A DNA stretch of 64,000 bases from Bacteroidales bacterium (GCA_014800685.1 JAAVFQ010000009.1:51352-115351); one strand, 5' to 3'; positions 9,432 through 19,738 are shown, counted from the first letter of the stretch. The notes: generated by a model not told the origin, from the letters alone. Numbers and translations: made by a program.

Positions 9432-9478
9432 TAATGAGGGGATGTCAAAATTTAGCATTTTGACATCCCCTCATTAGG
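9432..9478. terminator. Long perfect hairpin between convergent GSCFA and secA genes
   Basis: Bases 9432-9452 pair perfectly with 9458-9478 (21 bp) around the loop TTAGC. It sits between two convergent genes and probably terminates both. The inner part (GTCAAAAT, then ATTTTGAC) is shared with the hairpins at 23401 and, in part, 63265, while the outer arms differ. Confidence 0.75.
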
Positions 9479-9498
9479 TATTTACTTTTTCGTATTTC

Positions 9499-12400
9499 TT
9501 ACTGATTCTTGCCGCAGCAGTTCTTATATTTCTTGCCGCTACCGCAAGGACATGGATCGTTGCGCCCTATTTTCGGACCGGCCTTTGCGGGCTGACGCTG
9601 AGGAGCCGGGCGATTCACGCTCTGGGCAGCCTGGCGCTGCGCGCTCTCGCCGGGATAGGTGTCGCGCGTTGTGGAATAGTTGGCGTAGGGATTGGGAACG
9701 CTTCTCTGAGAGTATTCCTGCCTTATCTGCTGATTGGCCTGTGCCTGACGGGCAGCCTGAGCCTGACGGGCCTGCTCTTCCTGAGCCTTGGCCTGAGCCT
9801 CAGCGGCTGCTTTGGCCTCTTCATAGTCGGGCACTGCGAGCTTACCGCGCATAAGAGTAGCCACCGACTTGGAGTTCATCTCCCAGAGCATCTTCTTCCA
9901 GAGCTCGTAGGCTTCGAGCTTGTAGATGACGAGGGGGTCTTTCTGCTCGTATGAGGCATTCTGCACTGAATGGCGCAGTTCGTCCATCTCGCGGAGCTGT
10001 TCCTGCCATGACTTATCGATGGAAGAGAGCAGCACAGCCTTCTCCCAGGCTTTGGTGATGGGGCGGCACTCATTATTATAGGCCTCTTCGATGTCTGTGC
10101 GTATGTTGAATATGCGACGGCCATCGGTGACGGGAACGCCCACAAGTCCTTTTGCACCACGCTCCTCCACAAACTCCTTGATATAGGGAGCGGCGGCTTG
10201 AGCCATTTTCTCACGTTTGCGCGCAAGGGTCTGCATCGCAGTCTCTGCGAGAGCATCTGTGACGTCCTGAGTGCTCATCTTGGCATATTCAGCCTCGGTG
10301 AAGGGAGCCTCGGTGGCAAATGATTTGCGAACCTCATCATCAAGTTCGGCAAAGTTACCACTGTTCTGAGCTATGTGTTCGGCCACCTCATATATCATGT
10401 TGGCGATATCGGTGCCTATGCGTTCACCCTTGAGGGCATTCTGTCGGCGACCATAGACACCCTTACGCTGAGCATTCATCACATCATCATACTCCACGAG
10501 GCGCTTACGGATACCGAAGTTATTCTCCTCGACTCTCTTCTGAGCATTTTCGATGGAACGGGTTACCATCTTAGACTCTATCATGTCGCCCTCCTTGAAT
10601 CCGAGTTTATCAAGTGTCTTGACGATATTCTCGTTGGCAAAGAGACGCATGACGGTGTCTTCAAACGACACGAAGAAGACAGAAGATCCGGGGTCACCCT
10701 GACGACCGGCACGACCTCTGAGCTGACGGTCTACGCGACGGCTCTCATGACGCTCCGTACCGATAATGGCAAGACCGCCGGCATCCTTGACCTCCTGCGG
10801 GAGCTTGATGTCTGTGCCTCGACCCGCCATATTGGTAGCGATGGTCACGGTGCCTGCCTTACCGGCCTGCGCCACGATGTCGGCCTCCTTCTGATGAAGT
10901 TTGGCATTGAGCACCTGATGAGGTATCTTGCGGAGCTTAAGCATCTTGGAGAGGAGCTCGGAGATTTCCACCGAGGTGGTACCTACAAGCACGGGACGGC
11001 CTGCATCCACCATCTGCTGAACCTCTTCGATGACTGCTGCATATTTCTCCTTCTTGGTGCGATATACGCGGTCATTCTGGTCATTTCGCTGCACGGGGCG
11101 GTTGGTAGGAATCTCTATAACCTCAAGCTTATAAATATCATAGAACTCGCCGGCCTCTGTCATCGCCGTACCGGTCATACCGGCCAGCTTGCGATACATA
11201 CGGAAATAGTTCTGGAGAGTAATCGTAGCGTATGTCTGCGTGGCAGCCTCAACCTTTACGCCCTCCTTGGCTTCGATGGCCTGATGCAGGCCGTCGGAAT
11301 AGCGGCGTCCCTCCATGATACGGCCGGTCTGCTCATCTACTATCTTAATCTTATTGTCATCGATGACATACTCCACATCCTTATCGAAAAGGGTATAGGC
11401 CTTGAGAAGCTGATTGACGGTGTGGACGCGCTCGGCCTTCACTGCATAGTTCTGAAGCAGCGTGTCTTTCTCCTCCTGCTTCTGTTCGGGCGTCTTGTCG
11501 TCGGTATCCACCTGAGAGAGCTGAGCCGCGATGTCGGGGAGGACGAAAAACTCAGGGTCCTGAGTAGTACCGGTGAGCACTTCGATACCCTTATCGGTAA
11601 GCTCTATGGAATGATTCTTCTCATCTATCACGAAATAGAGAGGCTCGACGGCTACGGGCATCTCGCGGTTGTTATCCTGCATATACTTGGCTTCAGTCTT
11701 CAGCAGAACCTGCTTTATACCCTCTTCGGAGAGGTATCTGATGAGCGGGTTATACTTCGGGAGTGCTTTATACACACGGAAGAGCGCCAGACCTCCATCC
11801 TCAAGGAGCTGAGCTGCCGTCAGAGGTTTCTTTCCGGGATTTTCAGGATCCTTCTTATCATATTTCGCCACTTCCGCGGGGTCACCGCTCTGAGCGGCGG
11901 CTATCTTGGCCTTGGCCTCTATAAGAAGATTCTGGGCGAGCTTGCGCTGAGCGGCTACTACCTTCTCTACGTTGGGCTTGAACTCATTGAACATCTGGTC
12001 GTCACCCTTGGGCACAGGACCGGAGATGATGAGCGGCGTACGCGCGTCGTCTATAAGCACGGAGTCCACCTCATCGACGATAGCATAGTAATGCTCATCG
12101 CGCTGCACGAGGTCTTCGGGGAGCGTGGCCATGTTGTCACGCAGATAGTCGAAGCCGAATTCATTGTTTGTGCCGAAGGTGATGTCTGAATTATAAGCAC
12201 GACGACGCTCTGCACTATTAGGCTCTGTCTTGTCTATGCAGTCTACTGTCAGGCCGTGGAACTGATACAGAGGTCCCATCCACTCCGAGTCACGCTTGGC
12301 GAGGTAGTCATTGACGGTGACCACATGCACACCCTCGCCGGTGAGGGCATTGAGAAAGACGGGGAGCGTGGCCACGAGGGTTTTACCCTCACCGGTGGCC

Positions 12401-12999
12401 ATCTCGGCAATATTATTGGAGACGGTGTCGCCATTCATAATGCCATGAAGCACCATACCTCCGATGAGCTGCACATCATAGTGCACCATATCCCATCTCA
12501 TGAGGTTGCCGCCGGCCATCCATTCGTTGGCATAGATGGCTTTATCTCCATCTATCTTGACGAAGTCCTTACCGGCCACGGCGAGAGCACGGTCGGCATC
12601 AGTGGCCGTGACCTCTATGGTATCATTATTAGCGAAACGGCGTGCGGTCTCCTTGACCACGGCAAACACTTCGGGAAGCACGGCGTCGAGCTTGCGGGCG
12701 TACATCTTGAAGCACTCTTCACGCAGGTCATCGATTTTCTTCCAGAGGGGCTCGCGCTTGTCGTAGTCGAGGGTCTCGATTTCGGCGCGGAGCGCAGCCA
12801 TCTGGTCTTTATACTGTTTTGCTTCTCCGCGGATATCATCGCGGATGACGTTGATGCGGTCTCGCAGTTCGTCGTTTGAGATACTCTCTATCTCTCTGGA
12901 TATCGGATTGATTTCTTTCTCCAGCCTGTTCCAAAGGGGACGCACAGCGCGCTCGCTCTGGTCGCCGAAGAGTTTTTTCATTATTGAGGAAAATCCCAT
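9499..12999 (-). CDS. secA: Preprotein translocase ATPase SecA
   Basis: SecA is the cytosolic motor that pushes unfolded preproteins through SecYEG. Visible features are the Walker A segment [14 protein letters not shown] at about residues 198-211, and the DEAD-type [18 protein letters not shown]. Further on are the second helicase half ([37 protein letters not shown]) and a C-terminal zinc-binding SEC-C motif ([13 protein letters not shown]) in the last 20 residues. At 1166 residues it is longer than the E. coli protein, as is usual in Bacteroidota, because of an insert after the DEAD half and a Q/A-rich linker before the zinc motif. It has its own promoter at 13087-13117. Confidence 0.98.
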   Translation of the reverse strand: MGFSSIMKKLFGDQSERAVRPLWNRLEKEINPISREIESISNDELRDRINVIRDDIRGEAKQYKDQMAALRAEIETLDYDKREPLWKKIDDLREECFKMYARKLDAVLPEVFAVVKETARRFANNDTIEVTATDADRALAVAGKDFVKIDGDKAIYANEWMAGGNLMRWDMVHYDVQLIGGMVLHGIMNGDTVSNNIAEMATGEGKTLVATLPVFLNALTGEGVHVVTVNDYLAKRDSEWMGPLYQFHGLTVDCIDKTEPNSAERRRAYNSDITFGTNNEFGFDYLRDNMATLPEDLVQRDEHYYAIVDEVDSVLIDDARTPLIISGPVPKGDDQMFNEFKPNVEKVVAAQRKLAQNLLIEAKAKIAAAQSGDPAEVAKYDKKDPENPGKKPLTAAQLLEDGGLALFRVYKALPKYNPLIRYLSEEGIKQVLLKTEAKYMQDNNREMPVAVEPLYFVIDEKNHSIELTDKGIEVLTGTTQDPEFFVLPDIAAQLSQVDTDDKTPEQKQEEKDTLLQNYAVKAERVHTVNQLLKAYTLFDKDVEYVIDDNKIKIVDEQTGRIMEGRRYSDGLHQAIEAKEGVKVEAATQTYATITLQNYFRMYRKLAGMTGTAMTEAGEFYDIYKLEVIEIPTNRPVQRNDQNDRVYRTKKEKYAAVIEEVQQMVDAGRPVLVGTTSVEISELLSKMLKLRKIPHQVLNAKLHQKEADIVAQAGKAGTVTIATNMAGRGTDIKLPQEVKDAGGLAIIGTERHESRRVDRQLRGRAGRQGDPGSSVFFVSFEDTVMRLFANENIVKTLDKLGFKEGDMIESKMVTRSIENAQKRVEENNFGIRKRLVEYDDVMNAQRKGVYGRRQNALKGERIGTDIANMIYEVAEHIAQNSGNFAELDDEVRKSFATEAPFTEAEYAKMSTQDVTDALAETAMQTLARKREKMAQAAAPYIKEFVEERGAKGLVGVPVTDGRRIFNIRTDIEEAYNNECRPITKAWEKAVLLSSIDKSWQEQLREMDELRHSVQNASYEQKDPLVIYKLEAYELWKKMLWEMNSKSVATLMRGKLAVPDYEEAKAAAEAQAKAQEEQARQAQAARQAQANQQIRQEYSQRSVPNPYANYSTTRDTYPGESAQRQAAQSVNRPAPQRQPAKAGPKIGRNDPCPCGSGKKYKNCCGKNQ

Positions 13000-13086
13000 G
13001 TATGCTGTATTCTAAAGTTTCTTTGCGATGATGAACGGTTAAGCCATTCTGACGCTCCTTTGCAGAGGCAAAGTGCGAATGTCGCG

Positions 13087-13117
13087 CAAAGATAATAAAA
13101 ATGTATGAATTATGAAA
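13087..13117 (-). promoter_or_regulatory. Probable secA promoter
   Basis: On the minus strand TTTC (complement of 13114-13117), 19 bases, then TATCTTTG (complement of 13087-13094). The -33 box is one base off consensus. The predicted leader before secA is about 80 nt. Confidence 0.6.
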
Positions 13118-13121
13118 GAAT

Positions 13122-13322
13122 TAAGAGTTTGTTTACTTTTAAATTATTTTAGCACAAAGAGAGATTTTGGAGTTATTTTTCAAAGTTGAAAAGGGAGCGA
13201 TGCGGGCATCGTGACCGATGAAATCTTTGGGAAAGAACCCAAAATGTCCTTTGTGATGAAATCAAGAGGTTATTGATCCATTTTATTGATTGTTAATTCG
13301 GTTTAAAAGTAAACACACTCTA
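13122..13322 (+). repeat. Paired intergenic repeat, copy A (about 200 bp, terminal inverted repeats)
   Basis: This block is strongly similar to 23439-23626 over its whole length. Its ends are inverted repeats: GTTTACTTTTAAA near the left end pairs with TTTAAAAGTAAAC at 13303-13315. Inside, GCACAAAG with ATTTTGG pairs with CCCAAAAT and CTTTGTG, and a small GATGC-GGG-CATC hairpin lies in the middle. I see no coding frame in it. It fills most of the 359-base gap between secA and the phosphatase-like gene. It could be a miniature mobile element or a structured RNA. Confidence 0.75.
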
Positions 13323-13358
13323 AGACCCGCAATGTCTCCTTCCTGCATGCAGCGACGC

Positions 13359-14981
13359 TCAACGCGCCGGAGTGTTAAGAAGGAGCGGGCGACCTACAGC
13401 TCCATTGGGCGACCTGATTCGCAGAATTTGCGTCACCGTGGGGGCGATGGCTGTTGCGTCCACGGTGGCCGATATGACCTCCGGCACGACTTCCGCGCCT
13501 AAGAAGAAGGCGGGCACGACAGTCGCTGCTCCGCTTACCGTGTGCTGCGTGGGGGGATAATTATAGTCTTCCGAAACATTCCAGCCGGGCACGAAAGTCA
13601 CCATGACGTCGCCGGAAGTCTTGGGATCGTTGCTCAGACGCAGACGCGAAGCCTCCTCTCCGGAGGGATTGGCAAGGTCTCGCTGAGTGTAGACATTATT
13701 GACACCGCTCATCTTGAGCAGAAAGTCTCTTGCTTCTTCTGCTACGGCGGCCACATCGAGGCCCTTGCGTTCGAGGTTGGAACGATTAAGATATACTTGT
13801 CCGCGGATGAATGTATCCACGTAAGAATCATTCCCAAATCGGGCGCTCAGATAGGAATTGAGCAAAGAGGCTGCTCGGCTCGTGGAAAATTCTCCTGAGG
13901 GTATGCGGTATTTCTGCGCGTCTATAGGGCGCTCGTCGAAATAGCCGGTGGAGGAGAGCACCACGAGGGAATTGCTGAGTCCCACAGACCTGTCTATCGC
14001 ATCGAGGAGCCGGGTGAGCTGAGCATCGAGACGGATGTAGGCATCCTGCTGCTCCATGGAGGCATCAGCCTGCCCGGTGACGGGGAGAGGATTAAGGGCA
14101 TATCCAATGTTCAGAACATCCACAGGCTCGCCGAGGAGGTCGGATTTGCCGGAGTCGGCCGAATATCTGCGGCCCATCCTCATGCTCTGAAGACAGTCGA
14201 TGGCCAGATCGGTTATCTCGCGGTTGGCCAGAGGGGTAGCGGCGAAACGTGAGTAAGAGTCACGCCCCGATGAGAATGTATATTGAAACGGCTGACGCTT
14301 CTTGTCGGCCGGGATGTGGCGGTATCTCTCCGGAGAGAGAGCCGGCTTCCACACCATTGTGTCAATTCTGGATGAGAGTGGGGAGCGCTGGTTTCTCTGC
14401 GAGACGCAGCCGGGTATCTCCTTATAATATGAGGATGAGGCCCACTTCCCGGTGTTCGGGTCAATCCACACTGCGGCATTTGCTGCATGACCTCCGAGGA
14501 TTACGGCCTGCTGAGGGTCAGCCGCGATGGAATATATCAGCGAAAGGCCGTTGCCGCTGACGGCGATTTCATCGCTGACCGTAGATAGTCTTATGCCGGC
14601 GGGAGAGAAGCTCTCGGAGGTGGAGACTCCGCTATATTTTTTATCGGAGAGAGTCTTCACCATTCTCTTTGCCTCATTGTCAAAGAGGGAAGCGGCTGGC
14701 ACTCCCGTGGCGCCGGGGTGTGCGCCGGTGGCGAGGAGCGCTGTGGTGTTGGCTATATCGGGCGACTCGGCATGGAAGTCTATGTCGCGCAGATAGGCGC
14801 CTTCGCGGATGAGGCGGTTGAAGCCTTTGTTGCCGAAAAGTGTCTGAAGATATTCAAGGTCCGCAGTGCGAAGTTGGTCTACAACGATATTGACCACAAG
14901 CTTAGGCCTGGCCTCCCCGGCCTGAATAAGCGCATTAAGACCTACCAGGCTGACTAATACCGATGTTATGAGACGATTCAT
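13359..14981 (-). CDS. Alkaline phosphatase superfamily protein with degenerate metal sites
   Basis: The 540-residue protein has a signal peptide (residues 1-24). It resembles the PafA-type alkaline phosphatases of Bacteroidota: VVNIVVDQLR at 29-38 supplies the first metal-ligand Asp, and an ANTTALLATGAHP block near 77-89 is where the nucleophilic Thr should be. In active relatives a later block reads roughly TADHG and gives an Asp-His pair; here the aligned stretch is LSSTGYFDE. The block that normally supplies Asp and His before it reads NIGYALNP. A C-terminal His (PTQHTVSG) is kept. It may be an inactive or repurposed phosphatase. Its ATG overlaps the stop of the DUF4105 gene by four bases. 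Confidence 0.75.
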   Translation of the reverse strand: MNRLITSVLVSLVGLNALIQAGEARPKLVVNIVVDQLRTADLEYLQTLFGNKGFNRLIREGAYLRDIDFHAESPDIANTTALLATGAHPGATGVPAASLFDNEAKRMVKTLSDKKYSGVSTSESFSPAGIRLSTVSDEIAVSGNGLSLIYSIAADPQQAVILGGHAANAAVWIDPNTGKWASSSYYKEIPGCVSQRNQRSPLSSRIDTMVWKPALSPERYRHIPADKKRQPFQYTFSSGRDSYSRFAATPLANREITDLAIDCLQSMRMGRRYSADSGKSDLLGEPVDVLNIGYALNPLPVTGQADASMEQQDAYIRLDAQLTRLLDAIDRSVGLSNSLVVLSSTGYFDERPIDAQKYRIPSGEFSTSRAASLLNSYLSARFGNDSYVDTFIRGQVYLNRSNLERKGLDVAAVAEEARDFLLKMSGVNNVYTQRDLANPSGEEASRLRLSNDPKTSGDVMVTFVPGWNVSEDYNYPPTQHTVSGAATVVPAFFLGAEVVPEVISATVDATAIAPTVTQILRIRSPNGAVGRPLLLNTPAR

Positions 14982-16261
14982 TTTCTTCTGCTTACCTTTT
15001 TTCGGGCGGGCTTACCCGGAGGTATCTTCTGCGGGCGCCCATCTTTATAACATGGAGAGAGCGAATTTATTGCGTAGGTGGCGCTCATTATAAGCGTTGC
15101 GCCGATGAGGGGGAAAAACGCAGGATTAGCCACCTGATTCTGCAGAGGCCAGAGCGTAAGGAGCACAAGGAGCACCAGTGAGTCCACTATGGCCATAGCC
15201 TGGCACAGAGGACGAGTGCGACGGCTCCAGATAAAGAGGGGGAAGACGAGCTGCAGAGGATTGAGCCATAGCACAAGGAGATTCGGAGCGGTGGCTTCAT
15301 GCACCGATACGAACACGAGAAAAGCGCTCAGACAGCCCGTTATTCCCAAAAGACCAAAGAATATGGCGTAAGGCCAGCGATATAACCTTTTCTGCCAGAG
15401 AGACACCACTGCGAATATCAGAGTAGCGACGAGCACTATTATGCTCCAGAAGAGCGGCCCGGCATACCAGGGCGTGGGTGGCAACGTGGCGTCCCCTCCC
15501 TGAAACAACACCCTTTCGCCAGTGACGAGTGGCCGTCCATCCGGGAAATGAGCCCCCCGGACTTTCTCCATCATCAGCATTGGAACAAACATCTCCTGCC
15601 GTGAGTTCATCTCGGTGTCGAGTCCCCCTCCGAGGGCAAGGTCGATGCCGAACTGATACCAGGGATAGTTACGATGGAAATGCTTCATGGCATCGCGCCA
15701 TGTCTCAAACCGTGTTTCTTGCGGATAGACCACTTTTCCGGGCGTCAGCGAGTCGAGACGGTCGAGAATTCGCGTAGCGCAGTTGTCTTTGAGGTAGTTG
15801 TAGCGATAGACGCAATTCTGCGGCAACCCCTCTCTCTGCAGCATGCTGCGAAGCTTTTGAGCCTGCTCCACCGTGAGATTAAGATCCTGCTCCACTACGG
15901 TAGATCCTCTCTGCACATATTCGGGCATGAACCATGCGAAGGGGTAGCCCGCGAGGCGATAGTCTGTCTCACCCTTTACGAAGCGATATACAAACCCTTT
16001 ACCGGAGAAGTCGAAGATGCCATAATTCCATACGGAATCGGTGTCAGCTGTCTTCACCCTTATAGCTTCGTGGCCGTCAAGGGCATAGATGGCGGGGCCC
16101 GGATAGCAGGTAATCAGGCTTATGCGTATTGAATCAGCCGCGGAGCCGGCAGGCACGTTCTTGTCATGACCTTTAGCCGATGCGAAGATGAGCGACATCG
16201 ACATTAACGATGCCACCAGCGAGCATAATATACGATAGTATCCTGAATCTTTGAAGGTCAT
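14978..16261 (-). CDS. Lnb-like/DUF4105 membrane protein
   Basis: The N-terminal half matches DUF4105, the domain now linked to Lnb lipoprotein intramolecular transacylases. The landmark residues are His in ALDGHEAIRV at about residue 64 and Cys in KDNCATRILD at about residue 155, the presumed catalytic pair. The C-terminal half carries about five hydrophobic helices and ends in a very basic tail (KPARKKVSRRK). I start at 16261 (MTFKDSG), which gives a clear signal peptide and 427 residues. The longer frame from 16318 would read through the asnS terminator. It is coupled to the phosphatase-like gene by an ATGA overlap. The enzymatic role in Bacteroidota is not established. Confidence 0.8.
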   Translation of the reverse strand: MTFKDSGYYRILCSLVASLMSMSLIFASAKGHDKNVPAGSAADSIRISLITCYPGPAIYALDGHEAIRVKTADTDSVWNYGIFDFSGKGFVYRFVKGETDYRLAGYPFAWFMPEYVQRGSTVVEQDLNLTVEQAQKLRSMLQREGLPQNCVYRYNYLKDNCATRILDRLDSLTPGKVVYPQETRFETWRDAMKHFHRNYPWYQFGIDLALGGGLDTEMNSRQEMFVPMLMMEKVRGAHFPDGRPLVTGERVLFQGGDATLPPTPWYAGPLFWSIIVLVATLIFAVVSLWQKRLYRWPYAIFFGLLGITGCLSAFLVFVSVHEATAPNLLVLWLNPLQLVFPLFIWSRRTRPLCQAMAIVDSLVLLVLLTLWPLQNQVANPAFFPLIGATLIMSATYAINSLSPCYKDGRPQKIPPGKPARKKVSRRK

Positions 16262-16285
16262 GCTGAGCCGATTATCGAAAAGAGC

Positions 16286-16324
16286 GGGAGGGTGTTGACG
16301 CAATGGACGCCGGAACACCCTCCC
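16286..16324 (-). terminator. Hairpin after asnS
   Basis: Bases 16286-16296 pair perfectly with 16314-16324 (11 bp, GGGAGGGTGTT with its complement) directly past the asnS stop at 16332. No long T-run follows on the minus strand, so termination may be partial and let transcription reach the DUF4105 gene. Confidence 0.55.
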
Positions 16325-16331
16325 TCACATA

Positions 16332-17729
16332 TCAATATTCACAGTTGTTGGGATAGCGTGGGAACGGGATTACGTCGCGGATGTTTTGCATTCCTGTGAC
16401 GAAGAGCACGAGTCTTTCAAAACCGAGACCGAATCCGGAGTGAGGCACAGTGCCGAAACGGCGGGTATCGAGATACCAGTCCATACCGGTCAGCCCGAGT
16501 TCATTGACTCGTTTTTCGAGCTTTTCGAGGCTCTCTTCACGCTGAGAGCCGCCGATGATTTCTCCGATTTTCGGGAAGAGCACGTCCATGGCACGCACAG
16601 TCTTTCCATCTTCGTTCAGCTTCATGTAGAAAGCCTTGATTTCCTTGGGATAGTCTGTGAGGATGACGGGCTTTTTGAAATGCTCCTCCACGAGATAGCG
16701 TTCGTGCTCTGAGGCGAGGTCTACGCCCCAATATACGGGGAATTCAAATTTCTTGCCACTCTGCTCGAGAATCTTGATGCCCTCAGTATAGGGGAGGCGC
16801 ACGAAGTCGTTTTCAATAACGAATTTGAGACGCTCGGGCAGCTCCTTGTCGAAATGCTCGGCAAGGAAGGCTATGTCATCGGCACAATGCTCAAGGGCGT
16901 AGCTGATGCAATATTTTATGAACTCCTCTGCGAGATCCATATTATCCTCAATCTCGTAGAATGCCATTTCCGGCTCTATCATCCAGAACTCCGAGAGATG
17001 GCGGGGCGTATTGCTATTTTCAGCGCGGAAAGTAGGACCGAAAGTGTATATACATCCGAGGGCTGTGGCGCCGAGCTCACCCTCCAGCTGGCCGGAGACG
17101 GTGAGGCTGGCCTGCTTGCCGAAGAAGTCGGCGGAATAGTCCACCTTTCCGTCTTCCCCCTTGGGGAGGTCTTCAAGATTCAAGGTAGTGACCTGGAACA
17201 TAGCGCCCGCACCTTCGCAGTCAGAAGCTGTGATAAGGGGCGTATGGAAATAATAGAAGCCCTTATCATTGAAGAATTTATGGACTGCGTATGCCAGAGC
17301 GTGGCGAATGCGCAGCACGCTGCTGAAATAGTTGGTACGGGGGCGAAGATGAGCTATCTCACGAAGGAACTCCAGCGAATGGCCCTTCTTCTGAAGAGGG
17401 AATTTTTCAGGATTTGCTGTGCCGTAGACTTCGAGTTCGGCCGCCTGCACCTCTACAGACTGACCTTTACCCTGAGAAGCCACGAGCTCTCCCTGCACGT
17501 GAATAGAGCTTCCCGTGGTGACCGCCTTCAGCTGTTCGTCCGAGAACTTCTCGAGGTCGAAGACTATCTGAAGAGTCTTTATCGTGGTGCCGTCGTTGAG
17601 GGCCACGAACTGCACGTGCTTGTTGCCGCGGCGGGTGCGCACCCAGCCTTTGACGTCAACCTCCGTGCCGACATATTTTTCGGCATTGCCGAGCAGTTCG
17701 GCAATAGTTGTTCTTCTGATTTTTTTCAT
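16332..17729 (-). CDS. asnS: Asparaginyl-tRNA synthetase
   Basis: This class II aminoacyl-tRNA synthetase charges tRNA-Asn. The N-terminal OB-fold anticodon-binding domain occupies about residues 15-110 ([24 protein letters not shown] region). The catalytic domain shows motif 2 in [21 protein letters not shown] and motif 3 in [16 protein letters not shown] near the C-terminus. The length of 465 residues is normal. It lies about 110 bases downstream of the pseudouridine synthase on the same strand. No consensus promoter was seen in that gap, so it may be transcribed from the rluB-like gene. Confidence 0.97.
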   Translation of the reverse strand: MKKIRRTTIAELLGNAEKYVGTEVDVKGWVRTRRGNKHVQFVALNDGTTIKTLQIVFDLEKFSDEQLKAVTTGSSIHVQGELVASQGKGQSVEVQAAELEVYGTANPEKFPLQKKGHSLEFLREIAHLRPRTNYFSSVLRIRHALAYAVHKFFNDKGFYYFHTPLITASDCEGAGAMFQVTTLNLEDLPKGEDGKVDYSADFFGKQASLTVSGQLEGELGATALGCIYTFGPTFRAENSNTPRHLSEFWMIEPEMAFYEIEDNMDLAEEFIKYCISYALEHCADDIAFLAEHFDKELPERLKFVIENDFVRLPYTEGIKILEQSGKKFEFPVYWGVDLASEHERYLVEEHFKKPVILTDYPKEIKAFYMKLNEDGKTVRAMDVLFPKIGEIIGGSQREESLEKLEKRVNELGLTGMDWYLDTRRFGTVPHSGFGLGFERLVLFVTGMQNIRDVIPFPRYPNNCEY

Positions 17730-17837
17730 TAGGATGGTTTATGCGTATGAGAATAATCGCACTTGCGTTGTCCGCCATTAATCCACACACATATCTGTTA
17801 TTTTTTATGGGAACTTATTTATCTAAAACTTCCGCGT

Positions 17838-19433
17838 TTATTCAAAACTTCCGCGACGGAGGAAGTTGACCTCCTCCTGCGTCAGATAGCGCCAGCGGCC
17901 TCTGGGGAGATTCTTTTTTGTAAGACCGGCGAAATAGACACGGTCAAGCTTGGTGACGCGATAGCCGAGAGATTCGAAGATGCGGCGCACGATTCTATTG
18001 CGGCCTGAGTGAATCTCTATGCCGGCCTGATTGCGGTCGGTGTCGCTCACGTAGGAGATAGCGTCTGCATGGATTTCTCCATCCTCAAGCTCTATGCCGT
18101 CGGCTATGCGCTGCATATCCTCCTCCGAGATGTCTTTATCTGTCCATACGTGATAGATTTTCTTCTTCACATATTTAGGATGAGTAAGCTTTGAGGCGAG
18201 GTCGCCGTCATTGGTAAGAAGAAGCACGCCGGTAGTGTTTCTGTCAAGACGTCCTACGGGATATATGCGCTCCTGACAGGCATTCTTAACGAGGTCGAGC
18301 ACCGTAGTGCGGCCATTGGGGTCATCGCTGGTAGTGACGCAGTCTTTGGGCTTATTGAGGAGCACGTAGCATTTCTTTTCGGGAGTCACCACGCGGTCAT
18401 CAAACTCCACGACATCGCTGCGGGAAATCTTGCTGCCCAGTTCTGTCACCACTTCTCCATTGACCTTTACGCGGCCCTTCTGTATATATTCATCGGCTTC
18501 GCGGCGAGAGCAAAGGCCGGCGTTAGCCATATATTTGTTGAGGCGAAGTGTTTCGTTGGGATCTATATCCTCCAGAATATAGTCTATCTGCTTTGGGCGC
18601 GGAGTGAAACGCATGCCGGGTTTACGCTGCTGAAAGCCTCCGGGACGACGCTGCTGATAGCCGCCCTGGCGGTACCCGTTATTTTGACGGGGCTGATAGC
18701 CGTTGTTCTGACGGGGCTGGTAGCCGTTGTTCTGACGAGGCTGATAGCCATTGTTCTGACGGGGCTGGTAGCCATTGTTCTGACGGGGCTGATAGCCGTC
18801 ATTCTGAGGCTGGTAGCCATTATTCTGACGAGGCTGATAGCCGTTGTTCTGGCGGTAGCCATTATTCTGGCGGGGTTGATAGCCGTTGTTCTGACGAGGC
18901 TGGTAGCCATTATTCTGGCGAGGCTGGTAGCCATTGTTCTGACGAGGCTGGTAGCCGTTATTCTGGCGAGGCTGATAACCATTGTTCTGACGAGGCTGGT
19001 AGCCGTTGTTCTGGCGGTAGCCGTTGTTCTGACGAGGCTGATAGCCATTATTCTGGCGATGATACCCTCCCTGACGAGGCTGATAGCCACCGTTCTCGGA
19101 ATTATAGTCGTTAGCATCGCCCTTTTCACTACCTTCCGCTTTGTCCTGAGCCTGATAGGGCTGGCGGTCGTAGTTATTATTATAGCGATTATATCCCTGA
19201 CGGGGCTGATAGCTCTGATAGGGGCGCTGATACCCCTCCTGACGGGGAGTGTAGGAATTGTCGGCGCTCTTGTCAGCACCAAAATTTACTTTTTCGTAGC
19301 GGTCGCCCTCTTTATTCTCGGTGTAGGGAGTGCCGAGTGAGGCGCCGATACGTGGGCGTTTTGGTTTCTTTTCCGTGTCCATTTTGTTCAAACGTGTTTT
19401 TTCTACCACATCAGAAAGCATCGCTGCTTCCAT
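17838..19433 (-). CDS. rluB: RsuA/RluB-family pseudouridine synthase with long NNGYQPRQ repeat N-terminus
   Basis: The C-terminal part (about residues 280-531) is a ribosomal large-subunit pseudouridine synthase. An S4 RNA-binding domain (LNKYMANAGLCSRREADEYI) is followed by the catalytic GRLDRNTTGVLLLTNDGD box with its active Asp. It should isomerise a uridine in 23S rRNA. The first 280 residues are low-complexity: 16 NNGY units and one NDGY, mostly in the octapeptide frame NNGYQPRQ, with RGG-like flanks. Arg/Gly/Asn-rich tails on this enzyme are common in Bacteroidota, but this is a long one. The start may be 19433 or the in-frame ATG at 19382. A promoter lies far upstream at 19707-19738. 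Confidence 0.92.
   Translation of the reverse strand: MEAAMLSDVVEKTRLNKMDTEKKPKRPRIGASLGTPYTENKEGDRYEKVNFGADKSADNSYTPRQEGYQRPYQSYQPRQGYNRYNNNYDRQPYQAQDKAEGSEKGDANDYNSENGGYQPRQGGYHRQNNGYQPRQNNGYRQNNGYQPRQNNGYQPRQNNGYQPRQNNGYQPRQNNGYQPRQNNGYQPRQNNGYRQNNGYQPRQNNGYQPQNDGYQPRQNNGYQPRQNNGYQPRQNNGYQPRQNNGYQPRQNNGYRQGGYQQRRPGGFQQRKPGMRFTPRPKQIDYILEDIDPNETLRLNKYMANAGLCSRREADEYIQKGRVKVNGEVVTELGSKISRSDVVEFDDRVVTPEKKCYVLLNKPKDCVTTSDDPNGRTTVLDLVKNACQERIYPVGRLDRNTTGVLLLTNDGDLASKLTHPKYVKKKIYHVWTDKDISEEDMQRIADGIELEDGEIHADAISYVSDTDRNQAGIEIHSGRNRIVRRIFESLGYRVTKLDRVYFAGLTKKNLPRGRWRYLTQEEVNFLRRGSFE
18672..19060 (-). repeat. 24-bp coding tandem repeat in the rluB-like gene
   Basis: About 17 consecutive units, mostly 24 bp, encode NNGYQPRQ; a few units lack six bases and encode NNGYRQ. 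Units differ mainly at third codon positions, so the peptide is conserved better than the DNA. The shorter units keep the reading frame. Slippage here would change the length of the protein without breaking it. Confidence 0.9.
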
Positions 19434-19700
19434 TCTGGTCTGAGGAGAAACTCCTGGTTATTGGTTATTATCGGTTCTAAATTTTGATTAATTCTTGTCT
19501 TCTTGATAGGAAGCGACGTACTACAGAATTTTGAATGGTGAACGCATTTCGAACGGCGACCTTCCAAAATTTCCATCTAAGCCGGGCGTCTCTTAAAAGA
19601 AAACCCGCTCTTTAAGGTTTCCGCTCATCAATCTTCCTCTACCCCCGCATGGCCGGCATCACCTTAAAGCGACACCCTCCGATGCATAGGGCTTGATTTG
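19434..19700 (-). promoter_or_regulatory. Long leader of the rluB-like gene with a strong stem
   Basis: If the promoter at 19707-19738 is used, the mRNA has a leader of about 270 nt. In it, 19661-19669 (ACCTTAAAG on the plus strand) pairs exactly with 19610-19618 (CTTTAAGGT), closing a loop of about 42 bases with a purine-rich interior. I recognise no known riboswitch. No open frame of note was seen. It may be a cis-regulatory leader or a separate small RNA. Confidence 0.4.
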
Positions 19701-19706
19701 GAAGAG

Positions 19707-19738
19707 CAAAGTTAATACTTTTTTTTCTAATCACCAAC
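19707..19738 (-). promoter_or_regulatory. Probable promoter of the rluB-like gene
   Basis: On the minus strand GTTG (complement of 19735-19738), 20 bases, then TAACTTTG (complement of 19707-19714). The -7 box is perfect and the -33 box is one base off TTTG. Confidence 0.55.

Noticed and set aside
10375..12189. A 604-codon open frame on the plus strand inside secA
   Set aside because: It lies fully antisense to a well-conserved secA and has no recognisable domains; long antisense frames are common in such GC-balanced genes.
16262..16318. N-terminal extension of the DUF4105 protein
   Set aside because: It spans the asnS terminator hairpin and would mask the signal peptide that begins at 16261.
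16854..17732. A 292-codon open frame opposite asnS
   Set aside because: Antisense to a conserved synthetase with no domain of its own.
18672..19060. CRISPR-like look of the 24-bp repeat
   Set aside because: Units are contiguous with no unique spacers, lie in a coding frame, and no cas genes are present.
18684..19340. Repetitive hydrophobic open frame opposite the rluB-like repeat
   Set aside because: It is the complement of the NNGYQPRQ-coding repeat; the plus-strand peptide is a by-product of the tandem repeat.
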